NCBI GenBank assembly: GCA_903838675.1
Contig: CAILZI010000141.1
Coordinates: 124,001 to 188,000 of the forward strand
Reading direction: 5' to 3'
DNA from: an uncultured Verrucomicrobiota bacterium
Lineage (GTDB): Bacteria > Verrucomicrobiota > Verrucomicrobiia > Verrucomicrobiales > Verrucomicrobiaceae
DNA: 64,000 nucleotides
The first letter of the stretch is position 1. Every line of letters begins with the position of its first letter. The translations under genes were made by a program, and so were the position numbers. Shown here in pieces: positions 35,990 through 47,607 of this stretch. A model generated the notes under the pieces. That model saw only the letters and a program-made list of their open reading frames with translations. It searched no databases and was not told the origin of the DNA.

Positions 35990-36009
35990 GGCTGTTCTGC
36001 CGGTATCGC

Positions 36010-39000
36010 TCACAAAAACCGGGCCGTCTCGCTCCCCTTGCACTTCTTCACCTGCTCCGGCGTCCCCGCAGCCACCAGCTTCCCACCCTCAGGCCCGGCT
36101 TCGGGCCCAATGTCGATGAGGAAATCCGCCTCGGCATAAACATCCGGATGATGCTCAATAACCACCACCGTGTGCCCTTCATCGACGAGCCGGTGCAGCA
36201 CATCAATCAATCGCGCCACGTCCTGCATGTGCAGGCCGATGGTTGGCTCCTCGATGAGGTACAGATTGCGCTTCCCGGCCACGGTGATGCCTTTGAGCCG
36301 CTCCTTGTTCGTGCGGCCATCGCCGCTGCGCAGCTCAGTCACGAGCTTGATGCGCTGCGCCTCGCCACCGCTGAGTGTGGGGCTCGGCTGCCCTAGCTGC
36401 AGATAGCCGAGACCGGTGTCGGCCAGCAATTTGAGAGGGCGCGAGATCTTCTGCACCGGCGCGAAAAACTCCGCCGCCTCGGTGATGCTCATGCGCAGCA
36501 CATCGCCGATGTGTTTGCCGTTGTATTCGATCTCCAGCGTGGATGAATTAAAGCGTAGGCCGTTGCAGGCCTCGCAATGTACTCGCGTGGTCGGCAGAAA
36601 CGCCATCTCCACCTTGATCTCCCCATTGCCACCGCAGGTCTCGCAGCGCCCGCCTTCGGTGTTGAAGGAAAATCGACTCGCCGTGTAGCCACGCGTGCGC
36701 GCCAGCGGCACCTGTGCAAACAACGCCCGGATGTCATCCAGAATGCCCACATACGTTGCTGGACACGAGCGGCTGGTCTTGCCAATCGGCGACTGATCCA
36801 CCTCATGCACCGTCTGCAGATTTTCAAACCCGCTGATGGTCTTCCACGCCTTCACCACTTTGATCTTCGACTTGCTGATCTTCTCCCGCACCGCCGGCGA
36901 AAGCGCGCCATGCATGAACGAACTCTTGCCGCTGCCGCTCACTCCCGTCAGCACCGTCAAGCGTCCCAGCGGAATCGACACATCAATGTTCTTCAAATTG
37001 TTTGCCGTCGCCCCCGTCACACGCAGCCAGCCTTCCTTCGCCTTCAACGCTGGCAGTGCCCTGCGTGAGCCACGCACCGGATGCTTCAGCGGCGTGCGCA
37101 GGCTAGCGCCCGTGACGCTGTTCTTGTTCTTCAAGATCTGCGCCATCGTGCCCTGTGCCACGATCTGACCGCCAAATTTACCCGCGCCCGGCCCGAGATC
37201 GAGAATCGTGTCCGCACGTCTCATCGTCTCGTCATCGTGCTCAACGACGAGCAGCGAGTTGCCCTTGTCCCGCAGCGCCATCAGCGTGTCGAGCAGCTTC
37301 TCATTGTCGCGCGGATGCAGGCCGATGGTCGGCTCATCCAGCACATACAGTACGCCACGCAGATTGCTGCCAAGCTGCGCCGACAACCGGATGCGCTGCG
37401 CTTCACCACCACTCAGCGTGTCCGCGCTGCGGTTGAGTTGGAGGTATCCAAGACCCACCTCCTGCATGAATTTCAACCGCTGGGCAATTTCCTTCACGAT
37501 GTCGAGCGCGATGATGCCTTCTGTGCCTTCAAACTTGAACTTCGACAGCAGCCTGCCCGCATCTCCCGCCGTCAATCCGGCGAACTGCTGGATCTTCGTG
37601 CCTTGCAGCTGCACCGCACGACCGATCTCATTGATGCGGCTGCCTTGGCAGCTTGGGCACACCTCACGCGGCTTTTCACCCTCATCATCCTCACTTTCAA
37701 AACGACGCTCCTCTTCAAGCTCGGCCTCCAGCACCGAAACATCCGGCTGCCGGTCGCTCAGATCAGACTTGTGGCCTTTCAGGCCAAAGCCACGGCAGTC
37801 CTTGCACCAGCCATGCGGACTGTTGAAGCTGAACAGACGAGGGTCCAGTTCTTCAAATGACAAACCGCACGACGGGCAGCTCATCTCCGTGCTCAGCACG
37901 TGCATCGTCTTGTCATTCAGCCGCAGCTTGATCGTTCCCTTGCCCATTTTAAGCGCTGTTTCGATCAGCGGCCGCAGTTTCTCCGCGTCATCGCTCTTCG
38001 CCACTCGGCCGATCACCGCATCAATCGTATGCTCCTTGAAGCGCTCCAGCCTTTGGAATCCCATCGTATCTCGAAACTCGCCATCCACGAGCAGCGTCTC
38101 GATCCCGTGCTTGCTCGCATGCTCCGCCACTTCGCTGTGGAAACCTTTGCGCGCCTTGATCAGCGGCGCCAGCAAATGCCCGCCACCACTGCGCAGATGC
38201 TGCTGCACCGTTTTCAAAATGGCCTGCACGCTCTGCTTCTTCACCGGCACATGGCACGTCGGGCAGTACTGCGTACCCAGCTTGGCAAACAGCAGGCGGA
38301 AGAAGTGATACACCTCCGTCACCGTCGCCACAGTCGATTTGCCACCGCCGCGCGAAATGCGCTGCTCAATGGCCACTGTCGGCGGCACACCTGTAATGAG
38401 ATCCACCTCCGGCTTCTCCATCTGCTCCACAAACGTCCGTGCATACACCGACATGCTGTCCAGAAAGCGCCGCTGCCCTTCCGCAAAGATCAAATCAAAA
38501 GCCAGCGAAGACTTGCCCGAGCCACTCAGCCCCGTCACAACCACAAACTCATCACGCGGAATATCCAGTGAGATGTTTTTCAAATTGTGCTCACGCGCCC
38601 CGCGGATGCTGATCGTGTTGCTGGTCTCCTGCGGCAGCGAGAGGTCTCTCCTTGGAGTCTCCGCCACACGGCTCGCCGCATGTCCCTTCGAACCCGAAAG
38701 CAGCTCCTGCAGATAACGTCCCGTATGCGAAGCCGCACACTCCGCCACCTCTTCAGGCGTGCCAGCAATCACCAAGCCTCCGCCCGCTTCTCCGCCTTCA
38801 GGCCCCAGATCAATCACCCAGTCTGCGCATTTGATGACTTCCAAATTGTGCTCAATCACAAGGAGGCTGTGCCCTTCATCAACGAGGCGCTGCAGCAGTT
38901 TCACCAGCAGCGCGATGTCATCAAAGTGCAGACCCGTCGTCGGCTCATCCAGCAGCAGCAAACTTCCAGCCGCCGCACTCGCCGGGTTTTCAATCAAATG

Positions 39001-41628
39001 CCCGATGAGCTTCAAACGCTGCGCCTCGCCGCCCGAAAGCGTGTTCAGCGGCTGCCCCAGCTTCAGATAGCCGAGACCGGCCTCATTCAGCAGATGCAGC
39101 TGCGCCACAATCTGCTTCGCCTTCTTCGATGACTCAAACAGCGAACTGCTGAACCACTCCACCGCAGCCTCCGCCGTCATGCCCAGCACATCGTGAATGC
39201 TCTGACCATACAGCAAAATTTTCAGCGCAGGCGGCTGGTAGCGCTTCCCTTCGCACTCAGGGCAGGTCACATACAGATCGCTCAGGAACTGCATCTCGAT
39301 CTTTTCAAAGCCATTGCCCGCGCAGCGCTCGCAGCGCCCTTCACCTGAATTGAAGCTGAAGAATCCCGGCATGATGCCCTGCGCCTTCGCATCCTCCGTT
39401 TCACTAAATAGCGTGCGGATGTGATCAAACGCCCCCAGAAACACCGCGGGTGTCGAGCGCGGCGTACGTGCCAGCGGTGACTGGTCCACCATCACCACCT
39501 CATGCAGTTGCTCCCAGCCCGTGATCTTGCTCACCCGGCCCGGCTCCTCTTCACACACCTCACCGCGCAGCCGCTGCAAATTCCGGTACAGCACATCATG
39601 CACCAGCGTGGATTTCCCCGAGCCGCTCACCCCGGTTATGCAGCAGAACACCCGCAGCGGAATGTCCACATCCAGCTTCTTGAGGTTGTTCTGCCGTGCA
39701 CCGCGAATGGAAAGAGTCCCAGGCTTCTGGTTGGCAGTCGCACCTTTGCGCCCACCCTTGCCTTTCGCCGGAGCCGCATCTGCATCTGACGACTTGGGAT
39801 TTGAAATAGACCGCCGCTGCGCCGGAATCGGCACGCTCTTCCTCCCAAACAAATAATCCCCCGTCAGCGACTTTACCTTCGCCCCCAGCTTTTCCAGCGG
39901 CCCGCTATACACCAGCTCTCCACCCTTCTCCCCACGACCAGGACCAATGTCGATGAGGTTGTCCGCACTGCGCATCACCGCTTCTTCATGCTCCACGACG
40001 AGCAGCGTGTTGCCCTTGTCACGCAAACCTTCCATCACGCCAATAAGTCGCCCGATGTCACGCGGATGCAGCCCGATGCTCGGCTCATCCAGCACAAACA
40101 GCGTGTTCACCAGCGAGGCCCCAAGGCACGTCGTGAGATTCACGCGCTGCAGCTCCCCACCGCTCAGCGTGCGCGTTTGACGGTCCAGATTCAGATAGCC
40201 CAGCCCCGCACGATCCATGTAGCTGATGCGGCTGGCGATCTCTCCTCGCAGCATCGTCGCCACATGATCACTCGCCTTGATCGGCCATGACTGCACCAGC
40301 GGATGCAACTCATCCACCGGCAGCCGCGAGAGGTCCGCAATGGTGTGCTGGCCAATGCGGAAGTTGTACGCCTCCTTTTTCAATCGCCCGCCGCCGCAGT
40401 CGCCACACTCCGTGTAGGCACGGTAGCGGCTTAGAAACACGCGGACATGCATCTTGTAACTGCGCGACTCCTGCCATTTGAAAAAGCCGCGAACGCCATA
40501 CCATTCGCCGCGATTGTAGGCGTCTTCGGGATCATCCCGCGTGCCTTCGATGAGCCACTTGCGCTCTTCTGCCGAGTAATCCTCAAACGGTTTGTGAATG
40601 TCCACGCCACGCTTCCTCGCCGCCTTTTCCAGGTCCAGCTGGGACTCCCCATACGTGCTCCCCTGAAACGGCCGCACCAGACCCTGATTGATGCTCAGCG
40701 ACTCATCTGGAATCGCCTTGCCCATGTCCAGCCCGAGCGTGCGGCCAAAACCACGACACGTCGGACACGCCCCGATCGGACTGTTAAAACTAAACAAACC
40801 CGGCGTCGGTGCCGGCAGCGTGATGCCGCAGTCCGCACAACTCCAGTCCGTTGAAAAATGCAGTGTCTCTTCGTCGATGCTCGCCGCCACCTTCCCCTTG
40901 CCATAGCGCAGCGCCGCTTCCAGCGCCTCGCTCACACGTGCACGTTGTTTCGCCTCCAGCACCACACGGTCCTGCACCACCATCACCTGCGCGGGCAGCT
41001 TGCGGCCCTTCAGCGCGTCCGCCTCATCCAGCCGGATCACATTCCCATACAGCCACAGCCGCAGAAAACCCTGCGCTTGGAGGAACGCCGCAAAGTCCGC
41101 CGTCACCGCATCCTTCGGCACCGCCACCGGAAACAGAATAAGCGCCTGCTTCCCCGCATGCACATTCAGCAGCTCATTGAGAATGCTCTCCGGCGACTCC
41201 GGCCGCACCGGTCGATGGCACGAAGGACACGTCGCCTCCGCTAGGCGCGGGAACAGCATCTTGAGGTAATCATTGATCTCCGTGATCGTCCCCACCGTCG
41301 AGCGCGTGCTGCGCATGTTGTTCACCTGCTCGATCGCAATGGCAGGCGGGATGCCCTCGATGGAATCCACCTTCGGCTTGTCCATGCGCTCAAAGAACTG
41401 CCGCGTGTACGGCGAAAACGTCTCCACATACCGCCGCTGCCCTTCCGCATAGATCGTGTCAAACGCCAGCGACGACTTCCCCGACCCGCTCGGCCCCGTG
41501 ATCACATTCAGCTTCCCCAGCGGCAGGTCGAGATCAATCCCCTTCAAATTGTTCTGCCTCGCCCCACGAATGCGAATGACATCGTTGAGAGACTTCCGGG
41601 CGGCAGTTTTTTTGGCAACACGAGACAT
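36010..41628 (-). CDS. uvrA: UvrA, double-length excinuclease ATPase
   Basis: A 1872-residue protein containing two complete UvrA units in tandem; ordinary UvrA is about 940 residues. Four Walker A motifs are visible (GPSGSGKSS 45-53; GVSGSGKST about 666; GLSGSGKSS about 1034; GVSGSGKSS about 1563). Four ABC signatures follow ([44 protein letters not shown]), and several CxxC zinc-finger pairs are present (for example [23 protein letters not shown]). The protein recognises DNA lesions and loads UvrB. Similar fused UvrA proteins are known in Chlamydiae and other PVC members. The second half begins near [11 protein letters not shown] (about residue 1012). Confidence 0.97.
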   Translation of the reverse strand: MSRVAKKTAARKSLNDVIRIRGARQNNLKGIDLDLPLGKLNVITGPSGSGKSSLAFDTIYAEGQRRYVETFSPYTRQFFERMDKPKVDSIEGIPPAIAIEQVNNMRSTRSTVGTITEINDYLKMLFPRLAEATCPSCHRPVRPESPESILNELLNVHAGKQALILFPVAVPKDAVTADFAAFLQAQGFLRLWLYGNVIRLDEADALKGRKLPAQVMVVQDRVVLEAKQRARVSEALEAALRYGKGKVAASIDEETLHFSTDWSCADCGITLPAPTPGLFSFNSPIGACPTCRGFGRTLGLDMGKAIPDESLSINQGLVRPFQGSTYGESQLDLEKAARKRGVDIHKPFEDYSAEERKWLIEGTRDDPEDAYNRGEWYGVRGFFKWQESRSYKMHVRVFLSRYRAYTECGDCGGGRLKKEAYNFRIGQHTIADLSRLPVDELHPLVQSWPIKASDHVATMLRGEIASRISYMDRAGLGYLNLDRQTRTLSGGELQRVNLTTCLGASLVNTLFVLDEPSIGLHPRDIGRLIGVMEGLRDKGNTLLVVEHEEAVMRSADNLIDIGPGRGEKGGELVYSGPLEKLGAKVKSLTGDYLFGRKSVPIPAQRRSISNPKSSDADAAPAKGKGGRKGATANQKPGTLSIRGARQNNLKKLDVDIPLRVFCCITGVSGSGKSTLVHDVLYRNLQRLRGEVCEEEPGRVSKITGWEQLHEVVMVDQSPLARTPRSTPAVFLGAFDHIRTLFSETEDAKAQGIMPGFFSFNSGEGRCERCAGNGFEKIEMQFLSDLYVTCPECEGKRYQPPALKILLYGQSIHDVLGMTAEAAVEWFSSSLFESSKKAKQIVAQLHLLNEAGLGYLKLGQPLNTLSGGEAQRLKLIGHLIENPASAAAGSLLLLDEPTTGLHFDDIALLVKLLQRLVDEGHSLLVIEHNLEVIKCADWVIDLGPEGGEAGGGLVIAGTPEEVAECAASHTGRYLQELLSGSKGHAASRVAETPRRDLSLPQETSNTISIRGAREHNLKNISLDIPRDEFVVVTGLSGSGKSSLAFDLIFAEGQRRFLDSMSVYARTFVEQMEKPEVDLITGVPPTVAIEQRISRGGGKSTVATVTEVYHFFRLLFAKLGTQYCPTCHVPVKKQSVQAILKTVQQHLRSGGGHLLAPLIKARKGFHSEVAEHASKHGIETLLVDGEFRDTMGFQRLERFKEHTIDAVIGRVAKSDDAEKLRPLIETALKMGKGTIKLRLNDKTMHVLSTEMSCPSCGLSFEELDPRLFSFNSPHGWCKDCRGFGLKGHKSDLSDRQPDVSVLEAELEEERRFESEDDEGEKPREVCPSCQGSRINEIGRAVQLQGTKIQQFAGLTAGDAGRLLSKFKFEGTEGIIALDIVKEIAQRLKFMQEVGLGYLQLNRSADTLSGGEAQRIRLSAQLGSNLRGVLYVLDEPTIGLHPRDNEKLLDTLMALRDKGNSLLVVEHDDETMRRADTILDLGPGAGKFGGQIVAQGTMAQILKNKNSVTGASLRTPLKHPVRGSRRALPALKAKEGWLRVTGATANNLKNIDVSIPLGRLTVLTGVSGSGKSSFMHGALSPAVREKISKSKIKVVKAWKTISGFENLQTVHEVDQSPIGKTSRSCPATYVGILDDIRALFAQVPLARTRGYTASRFSFNTEGGRCETCGGNGEIKVEMAFLPTTRVHCEACNGLRFNSSTLEIEYNGKHIGDVLRMSITEAAEFFAPVQKISRPLKLLADTGLGYLQLGQPSPTLSGGEAQRIKLVTELRSGDGRTNKERLKGITVAGKRNLYLIEEPTIGLHMQDVARLIDVLHRLVDEGHTVVVIEHHPDVYAEADFLIDIGPEAGPEGGKLVAAGTPEQVKKCKGSETARFL

Positions 41629-41759
41629 GGGGGCGCGAGAGTAACGATACGCCCCGCACTGGCAACCGGGCGCTCGTGATGAGGAAAAGAAAGCCCGTGG
41701 CCTCAGTGTTTCCAGATTGGGGGGATCAAGGAAGGCTACGATGTCGGTGTCAGAGTCTC

Positions 41760-41856
41760 GATCCCGAAGGGATCACAGCAGGTAGCCAGGGGTCGCAGAC
41801 CCCTGGATAGCTCATTAGCCCCCAAGCTTCCTCCGGGGCGCATGCCGGAGGCATGC
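41760..41856 (+). repeat. Left triple-palindrome REP block
   Basis: Three palindromes: gatcccgaagggatc (41760-41774), ccaggggtc-gca-gacccctgg (41786-41806) and gcatgccggaggcatgc (41840-41856). The segment ggtagcca at 41781 is also mirrored on the right side. It lies upstream of the transposase within the 366-nt gap between uvrA and the transposase start; no other gene is seen in that gap. Confidence 0.9.
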
Positions 41857-41994
41857 TAGCACGATACAAACCTCCCACCGCCTTCGAATCCACAGGCAAT
41901 GCTCCCTCGCGCTAACCGCACAATAAAATGCCCATGAAAATCATTGCCCAATATCCCGCTCCCACGGCATCATGAGGTGGTCCCTCTGCCCCTC

Positions 41995-42441
41995 ATGCCC
42001 GGCACCTACACCTCGTTGCACTACCACGTGATCTTCTCAACGAAGAACCGGGAGCCTCTCATCGCCGCCGCATGGAGGGCTCGCCTCCACGAATACCTCG
42101 GCGGCATGATCCACGGTCTCGGCGGAATGCCGCTCTGCATCGGAGGCGTGGCGGACCACGTGCACCTGCTCTTTGGACTCAAAGCCACGCATTGCCTGTC
42201 CGACTTCATGCGCGATTTGAAAAAGGACGCGACGAACTGGGCCAAAGAGACTCTGCAACAACCCTACTTCGCCTGGCAGGAAGGATATGCTGCCTTCACC
42301 GTCAGCCCAACGGCGATTGAATCCGTGCGGGACTACGTCAATGACCAGGAGGAGCATCACCGGGTCCGGACATTCCGTGAGGAACTGGTGACGATGCTGC
42401 GCCGTGCAGGCGTGGAGTTTGAGGAACGGTATTTGGACTGA
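41995..42441 (+). CDS. REP-associated tyrosine transposase (RAYT, Y1_Tnp)
   Basis: A 148-residue HUH endonuclease of the Y1 transposase superfamily. Motifs are HYHVIFSTKNREPLI at the N-terminus, the HUH pair HVH (His55, His57 in GGVADHVHLLFGLK) and the catalytic Tyr114 in AIESVRDYVNDQEEHH, followed by the characteristic Q-x-x-H-H. The enzyme cuts and rejoins single-stranded DNA at REP-type hairpins. It is intact and its start is ATG 41995. A short preceding ORF (41934-41975) with ATG is not related. The flanking palindromes identify it as a RAYT rather than a full IS. Confidence 0.93.
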   Translation: MPGTYTSLHYHVIFSTKNREPLIAAAWRARLHEYLGGMIHGLGGMPLCIGGVADHVHLLFGLKATHCLSDFMRDLKKDATNWAKETLQQPYFAWQEGYAAFTVSPTAIESVRDYVNDQEEHHRVRTFREELVTMLRRAGVEFEERYLD

Positions 42442-42473
42442 GGCGTGGGTCAGGCGCGGGAAGAGAGGTGCTG

Positions 42474-42569
42474 GCATGCCTCCGGCATGCGCCCTTGAGA
42501 GAGGGCTGGGTGGATGCGCTTTCCAGGGGTCTTCGACCCCTGGCTACCTTCGGCGATCCCTTCGGGATC
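42474..42569 (+). repeat. Right triple-palindrome REP block (inverted)
   Basis: Reverse-order copy of the left block: gcatgcctccggcatgc (42474-42490), ccaggggtc-ttc-gacccctgg (42523-42543) and gatcccttcgggatc (42555-42569). The intervening tggctacct segment is the reverse complement of the left ggtagcca region. Confidence 0.9.
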
Positions 42570-42635
42570 GTGGATCGGTGCTTTCGGCGAAGAGGAGGAC
42601 GGTGATGGGCCTCGGAGAGATCTTAGTAAGCTGGA

Positions 42636-43421
42636 TCAGCCTACAGTGAACTCCAAGTTTGTTTCCACAAAGTCATCTACTGGAAAAGCATAATACTGTC
42701 CGTCCATCTCAACGTAGATCTTGCCTTTGAGAATGCCGTGGACTTTTCCTATCTCACCTGAATCGTCACCAACTAATACATGACTCGGTAGGTCGACATA
42801 AACCATGCGCCATCTAGCGAGCAAGGCATCCTGATTGGACGAGTCATCCAATACAGGAATAAACGCAATATGACGGTATCGTGCTCCGGCACCATTAATG
42901 GAATCTTGAATGAGAATCTCATGGGTGTTTTCCGAAAACATGATCGTTGAAGACCCCATGACTTCGCCGCCGCCCTCCCATGTGAGCAGGCTTTCAGCAC
43001 GCCCCATTTCCTTACCTGAAACTTCAAGGATATGACGTGTGTTTGTGCGGAGTGGACCGCCACGATTTTTTACCAAGATTTCTTTTCCGAGTTGTGTGCG
43101 GACCGCAATGCCCGGAGCAAGTTTAGTGGGGTGCCACTTCGATGCATCAACCCCGTGATTTTCATCAAAAGGTAGGTTGTAAGACTTGATCACAGGCAAT
43201 CCTGGATTCTCGCATCGATATGCCGCGTATTTGGCTGCGTAATTAGCTCTGTATTCGTTGTTCAATCCAGCTTGGCGTTCTCCTTCGTTCGTCATTCGCA
43301 GGTTTTCTTGCTGCCACTTAGACAACGGAGGTTGCTTGGTGGATCGACAAGTCGAAACACAAACAATGCTCAATATCAGGCAAGCTCTGACCGTGCACTT
43401 AAAAACGAGGTTGGTTTTCAT
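42636..43421 (-). CDS. Putative lipoprotein, unknown family
   Basis: A 261-residue protein. The N-terminus CTVRACLILSIVCVSTC is a hydrophobic signal ending in a Cys (residue 25), consistent with a lipoprotein, although the lipobox (V-S-T-C) is weak. The body has no recognised domain; RMVYVDLPSHVLVGDDSGE and GKIYVEMDGQYYAFPVDDF suggest beta structure. Base composition is visibly lower in GC than the flanking genes, and it sits next to the RAYT unit, so it may be recently acquired. Confidence 0.7.
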   Translation of the reverse strand: MKTNLVFKCTVRACLILSIVCVSTCRSTKQPPLSKWQQENLRMTNEGERQAGLNNEYRANYAAKYAAYRCENPGLPVIKSYNLPFDENHGVDASKWHPTKLAPGIAVRTQLGKEILVKNRGGPLRTNTRHILEVSGKEMGRAESLLTWEGGGEVMGSSTIMFSENTHEILIQDSINGAGARYRHIAFIPVLDDSSNQDALLARWRMVYVDLPSHVLVGDDSGEIGKVHGILKGKIYVEMDGQYYAFPVDDFVETNLEFTVG

Positions 43422-43436
43422 GAACTGTTGAAGAAG

Positions 43437-45614
43437 TCACTTCCCCAGCACCCTCTCCAACCCCTCCACCGTCGTCACCGGCGCCTGACACGTGAAGTTC
43501 TGACACACATACGCCGCAGGCTCACCATTCACCGGTTTCATACCGGCGAGCACTTCATTGTGTGTGGCCAGCCATTGCTGACCGGCTCCCCCATCCGCGC
43601 AGAGAAGCACAGCTGAAGGCAAAAACCGGCGCCGCACATGACCAGCAAGTGCCTGAAACGCTGCACTGCTGGGATCTCCGGCCAAAACAATCTGCTGCTT
43701 GCCGCGATGACTCAAATCAAACGCAATCGCCATCACCGGCACCGACGAAGGGCTGCTCTGCAGCGTCGAACCAAACAGCGCGAAGATCTTCTCCGCCTGC
43801 TTTTTCCACTCATCCTTGGCCAGCAGCGCGCTAAGCCGCACCAGATTGAGCGCCGCCAGCGAGTTCGGTGAAGGCTCAGCACCATCGTAGTCCTCCTTGA
43901 TGCGCAGCACGCTGTTCGGCATGTCCGTGTGCACGCTGTAGTACCCGCCGTTTTTCGTATCGAGAAACAGCGCATCCATCTCCGTCTGCAAAGCGGTGGC
44001 CCATTGCAGCCACTTCACCTCAAAGGAGGCCTGATAAAGATCGATCAGCCCGTGAATCAGACAGGCGTAATCGATCGCAAAAGCCCGCGGCCCGCGCTCG
44101 CCCTCACGCCAGGAACGATGCAGCTCTTTGCCCGGCGTGGTGCAAAGCTGGGCATGCAGGAACTGCGCGGCTTCTGCAGCGAGTTGGATCATCTCACCAT
44201 CCCCAAACGCCGCTCCCGCACGGGCGAGCCCGGCGATCATGAGCCCGTTCCACGCAGCGATGACCTTGTCATCCAAATGCGGACGCGGACGTTTAGCCCG
44301 CGCTTCAAACAAAATGGCAATGCCTTGATCGATGATCGCTTTGACCTCTTCCGGCGTCTTCTTGAAGTACTCCGCAGTCTTCTTGAAGGAAATCGCACGA
44401 TACAAAGTGTTCAGCCCCTTGAGCTCCCCCTGCGGATCGCTTTCCATTCGCGCATTGCCATCGCGCCTTGCGCCATACGCATAGCGGAAGATGCTGCCGT
44501 TTTCCTTGCCCAGCAGTTCATCGATCTCGGCGGCTTTCCACACATAGAAGGCCCCTTCAGTTTTGTGCTCCGCATCGGCACTGGCCAGGCTGTCCGCATC
44601 TTCAGCAGAGAAGAACCCCCCGTCCTTCTGCCGCAGGTCTCGCTTCACATAGGCCACCGTGCTGCGCACGATGTTTTCAAACAGCACGTTCTGCGTGAGC
44701 TGCCATGCTTCGGTGTAGGCGGTGAGCAGCTGCGCCTGATCGTACAGCATCTTTTCGTAATGCGGGATGTGCCAGTAGCCATCCACACTGTAGCGATGAA
44801 ACCCACCGCCGATGTGGTCCCGCATGCCGCCATTCGCCATGCCGCGCAGCGTTTTCACCGTCATCTCCATCGCCCAGTTGCTCTCGGACTCGCGGTCATT
44901 GCCTTTCCGCTCCGCCAGGATGCGATGAATGCGCATCAGCATGTTCAGCGAAGTCGGCCGCGGAAACTTCGGCGCGCTGCCAAATCCGCCCTCATGATAA
45001 TCAAACGAGCCCGAAAGATCATCATAGGCCTTCTGCACCAGCGTCTCATGATTGATCTCGTCCAGTGCCGTGTTTTCGTTGTCCAGGTGGTCCTGCAGTT
45101 TTTCCACCGAGCGCGCCGCACGTTCGTCGATGCCCTTGCGATCTTCCGTCCACACCTTGTGCAGTTCGTTGAGCAGGTTTTTAAACCCAATGCGCCCCGG
45201 TGAGTTCTCCGGCGGATAGTACGTGCCACCGTAAAACGGCTTCAGCTCCGGCGTCAGAAACACGCTCATAGGCCAGCCACCGTGACCGCTCGCCGCCTGC
45301 ACATACGTCATGTACGTGAGGTCCACATCCGGCCGCTCTTCACGGTCCACCTTGATGGGAATGAAGTTCTCATTGATGATCTTCGCCGTCTCCTCGTTTT
45401 CAAACGACTCACGCTCCATCACATGGCACCAGTGGCAGGTCGAGTAGCCGGAGGAGAGAAAGATCGGCTTGTCCTCGGCCTTCGCTTTTTTAAACGCCTC
45501 CTCGCCCCAAGGCAGCCAGTTCACCGGATTGTGGGCATGCTGCAGCAGGTAGGGCGAGCGCTCCTTGGCGAGGGCGTTGGTAAATTTGGGGGGCTGGCCG
45601 GTCGTATCGCTCAT
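43437..45614 (-). CDS. DUF255 thioredoxin-domain protein (YyaL/SPATA20-like)
   Basis: A 725-residue protein of the YyaL/DUF255 family. The N-terminal thioredoxin-like domain carries CHWCHVME (Cys60, Cys63). The C-terminal part is an alpha/alpha barrel resembling N-acylglucosamine 2-epimerase-like folds (landmarks [51 protein letters not shown] and SAEDADS). No signal peptide is seen. Length fits the family. The cellular role is unknown. It ends at 43437, 15 nt upstream of the lipoprotein gene start on the same strand. Confidence 0.92.
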   Translation of the reverse strand: MSDTTGQPPKFTNALAKERSPYLLQHAHNPVNWLPWGEEAFKKAKAEDKPIFLSSGYSTCHWCHVMERESFENEETAKIINENFIPIKVDREERPDVDLTYMTYVQAASGHGGWPMSVFLTPELKPFYGGTYYPPENSPGRIGFKNLLNELHKVWTEDRKGIDERAARSVEKLQDHLDNENTALDEINHETLVQKAYDDLSGSFDYHEGGFGSAPKFPRPTSLNMLMRIHRILAERKGNDRESESNWAMEMTVKTLRGMANGGMRDHIGGGFHRYSVDGYWHIPHYEKMLYDQAQLLTAYTEAWQLTQNVLFENIVRSTVAYVKRDLRQKDGGFFSAEDADSLASADAEHKTEGAFYVWKAAEIDELLGKENGSIFRYAYGARRDGNARMESDPQGELKGLNTLYRAISFKKTAEYFKKTPEEVKAIIDQGIAILFEARAKRPRPHLDDKVIAAWNGLMIAGLARAGAAFGDGEMIQLAAEAAQFLHAQLCTTPGKELHRSWREGERGPRAFAIDYACLIHGLIDLYQASFEVKWLQWATALQTEMDALFLDTKNGGYYSVHTDMPNSVLRIKEDYDGAEPSPNSLAALNLVRLSALLAKDEWKKQAEKIFALFGSTLQSSPSSVPVMAIAFDLSHRGKQQIVLAGDPSSAAFQALAGHVRRRFLPSAVLLCADGGAGQQWLATHNEVLAGMKPVNGEPAAYVCQNFTCQAPVTTVEGLERVLGK

Positions 45615-45680
45615 GGTTGGGGGTATTGAGATAACGTCCGCATGAGGGCCGGGGTTGCAAGGCGAAGCCTTGACCTTCCC

Positions 45681-46589
45681 TCACTCCACCTTCTTCGGCA
45701 GCCTCTTCACCACCACCCACAGCAGCGCTCCCACCACCAGCGCGAGCGAAGCCCAGACCCAGAGGCTGCCTTTGCCGTAGGGGTGGTCTGGATCAGACTC
45801 GTAACCGGGAAGCTTTTCTTCGTCGCCCAGCATTGCGGCGACTTGGGTGGCAGTTCCAAAATCACGGCGCCCGAACTGGAGATCGTACCGGGTGTACGGC
45901 GCGCGGCGGTTGCCGTAGCACAGGTGCACCGGGGTGGTGTCCGGCACACGAAACATCAGCCGCACCACGGGATACACCACGCGGGCGGCGGTGATCTGCA
46001 GCCGGGGATTGTTGCCGTTGTCGGTGGCCAGACGGATCTTGGCGGCGCGGGGCGCCGTGTAGAGTGCCAGATGAAAGGTGCTGGCAGCCTGGTCGGGCCT
46101 GCGCTGCCAGTTGACGTTGCTCAGGATGCGTTCGAATTGGCCCTTCTCCGTCACAAGTTGTTCGGCGACAGTCAGCGTCCGCGCGAACAAAGGTGTGGGA
46201 GAGTCCAGCAGCAGCTCGCTGGCGGGGAAGTTGGCAAACGGCATCTGGATCTCCCATTTGGACCATGTTGGCATCTTGGGATCTGTCACTTCGGCGATGG
46301 CAACTTCGACCTCGCGGTCCACGCCTGGTTTGATGGCGAGAAACGGGAGCTGGTGGCCATCGCGCACCACGCGCACGTCGTGCAGATCATTCGCCGTGTG
46401 TGCGAGCACTTCGGGATCGATCTCTACCACGATCACCCCCGCGTCATTAAATTTGACGAGCCGTTGGAACCACCACGGGGAGACATCAATCGGCGGGCCG
46501 ATGTCACCGACGTCGGGTGCGCTGGCAACATCAGCGTTGCTGGTGATCGTGGACAGACACAGGGCAATGAGCAGCAGATGCGGGTTCAT
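45681..46589 (-). CDS. DUF3999-like secreted/membrane protein
   Basis: A 302-residue exported protein. The signal peptide is HLLLIALCLSTITSNA and a C-terminal membrane helix (about 275-295, LWVWASLALVVGALLWVVVKRL) is followed by the basic KKVE. The central region has DUF3999-type motifs: FNDAGVIVVEIDPEVLAHTANDLHDVRVV at the N-terminus, and VHLCYGNRRAPYTRYDLQF before the helix. The family assignment is tentative because similarity was judged by eye. It is divergent from the LysR gene, with a 100-nt gap; LysR proteins often control a divergent neighbour. Confidence 0.65.
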   Translation of the reverse strand: MNPHLLLIALCLSTITSNADVASAPDVGDIGPPIDVSPWWFQRLVKFNDAGVIVVEIDPEVLAHTANDLHDVRVVRDGHQLPFLAIKPGVDREVEVAIAEVTDPKMPTWSKWEIQMPFANFPASELLLDSPTPLFARTLTVAEQLVTEKGQFERILSNVNWQRRPDQAASTFHLALYTAPRAAKIRLATDNGNNPRLQITAARVVYPVVRLMFRVPDTTPVHLCYGNRRAPYTRYDLQFGRRDFGTATQVAAMLGDEEKLPGYESDPDHPYGKGSLWVWASLALVVGALLWVVVKRLPKKVE

Positions 46590-46689
46590 GATTCAATGCG
46601 AGGGCTGCAACAGTCTCTCAGGATCAGCAGCCAAGGGAAAATGATATTTCAGGTGGCATCATGGATAAAGCGGATAGCCTTTCACCAGC

Positions 46690-47565
46690 ATGAACGTCCA
46701 TCACCTCGAACTTTTCTACTATGTGGCGCGTCACGGCGGAGTGAGTGCGGCGGCCCGGGCCATGCCCTACGGCATTCAGCAGCCGGCCATCAGCGCCCAG
46801 ATTCTGCAGCTTGAAGACGCGCTCGGTGTCACCTTGTACCAGCGGCGTCCGTTCCAGCTCTCTCGCGAAGGGCAGACACTCTATGATTTCATCGCGCCGT
46901 TCTTCGGTGGACTGACGGAGATGGCAGACCGCCTGCGTGGCGGTGGTGAAAACCGCCTTCGAATCGCATCCGCAGAGGTCGTTCAGCGGGATTACCTGCC
47001 CGAGCTCTTCGGGCGCATGCGGCGGCGGGTGAAAGGTTTCCATTTCACCCTCACCCATGGCCGCCAGCAGGAGATCGAGACCCTCCTGGCCGCGCAGGAG
47101 GTGGACATTGGATTCGGCACACTCATGGAAAAGACCGTGGCCAACATTGAGTCACGCGAGTTGATCCGGCTTCCGATGGCCCTGCTGGTGCCAAAGCAGA
47201 GCGGCATCACCAAGGCCGAGCAGATTTTTGAAAAGGACCGCATCGATTTGCCGCTCGTGGCCTTGGAGGCCAGAGACGTGGTGTCGCGTTCATTTCAGGC
47301 CGCCCTGCGTCAGCGTGGCCTTGAATGGATGCCCAGCCTGGAAGTCGGCAGCTTCGATCTCGTGCTGCGCTACGTCGTGGAAGGTTTTGGCGCAGGGCTG
47401 GTGCTGCGCCATCCGCGCATGGAGCTTCCCGCGAATGTAAAAGCTCTCGCACTGGATGATTTTCCCCCGCTGTGCTTCGGGGCGCTTTGGACAGGACGGC
47501 TTTCACCATTGGGCGAGGCCTTCCTTGCCGAAGCGACCGCACTGGCAGGTGAACTTGCCGGATAG
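46690..47565 (+). CDS. LysR-family transcriptional regulator
   Basis: A 291-residue regulator. The N-terminal winged helix-turn-helix is ELFYYVARHGGVSAAARAMPYGIQQPAISAQILQLEDALGVTLYQR (about 7-52). The C-terminal effector domain has the usual LRIASAEVVQRDYLPELF, GFHFTLTHGRQQEIETLL and LVLRYVVEGFGAGLVLRHP segments. It may regulate the divergent DUF3999-like gene starting at 46589; the 100-nt gap would contain the operator, but no inverted LysR box (T-N11-A) was confirmed. Effector unknown. Confidence 0.9.
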   Translation: MNVHHLELFYYVARHGGVSAAARAMPYGIQQPAISAQILQLEDALGVTLYQRRPFQLSREGQTLYDFIAPFFGGLTEMADRLRGGGENRLRIASAEVVQRDYLPELFGRMRRRVKGFHFTLTHGRQQEIETLLAAQEVDIGFGTLMEKTVANIESRELIRLPMALLVPKQSGITKAEQIFEKDRIDLPLVALEARDVVSRSFQAALRQRGLEWMPSLEVGSFDLVLRYVVEGFGAGLVLRHPRMELPANVKALALDDFPPLCFGALWTGRLSPLGEAFLAEATALAGELAG

Positions 47566-47607
47566 TGTCTGAACAACGCAGAGAAACAATCGTGCCTCTT
47601 TCCCAGC

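Larger units (their letters stand above)
41760..42569 (+). mobile_element. REP-associated transposase unit (IS200/IS605-like) with mirrored palindromes
   Basis: The transposase gene at 41995-42441 is bounded by two inverted copies of a block of three palindromes. Left: 41760-41774, 41786-41806 and 41840-41856. Right, in reverse order and orientation: 42474-42490, 42523-42543 and 42555-42569. The outer and inner palindromes are exact reverse complements of each other; the middle ones differ only in the 3-nt loop. The REP-like repeats in head-to-head arrangement, together with the RAYT-type gene, are the classical organisation. No target-site duplication is expected for this class. Confidence 0.9.

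Noticed and set aside
36010..41600. Many long open frames on the plus strand opposite uvrA
   Set aside because: They are antisense shadows with no start context, no recognisable motifs, and with the mirror codon bias of uvrA.
41934..41975. Short ORF with ATG upstream of the transposase
   Set aside because: Only 13 codons, no conserved pattern, and it ends before the transposase start without coupling.
45658..45672. Small hairpin (caaggc/gccttg) between the DUF3999-like and DUF255 genes
   Set aside because: A 6-bp stem without a U-tract, too weak to call a terminator.
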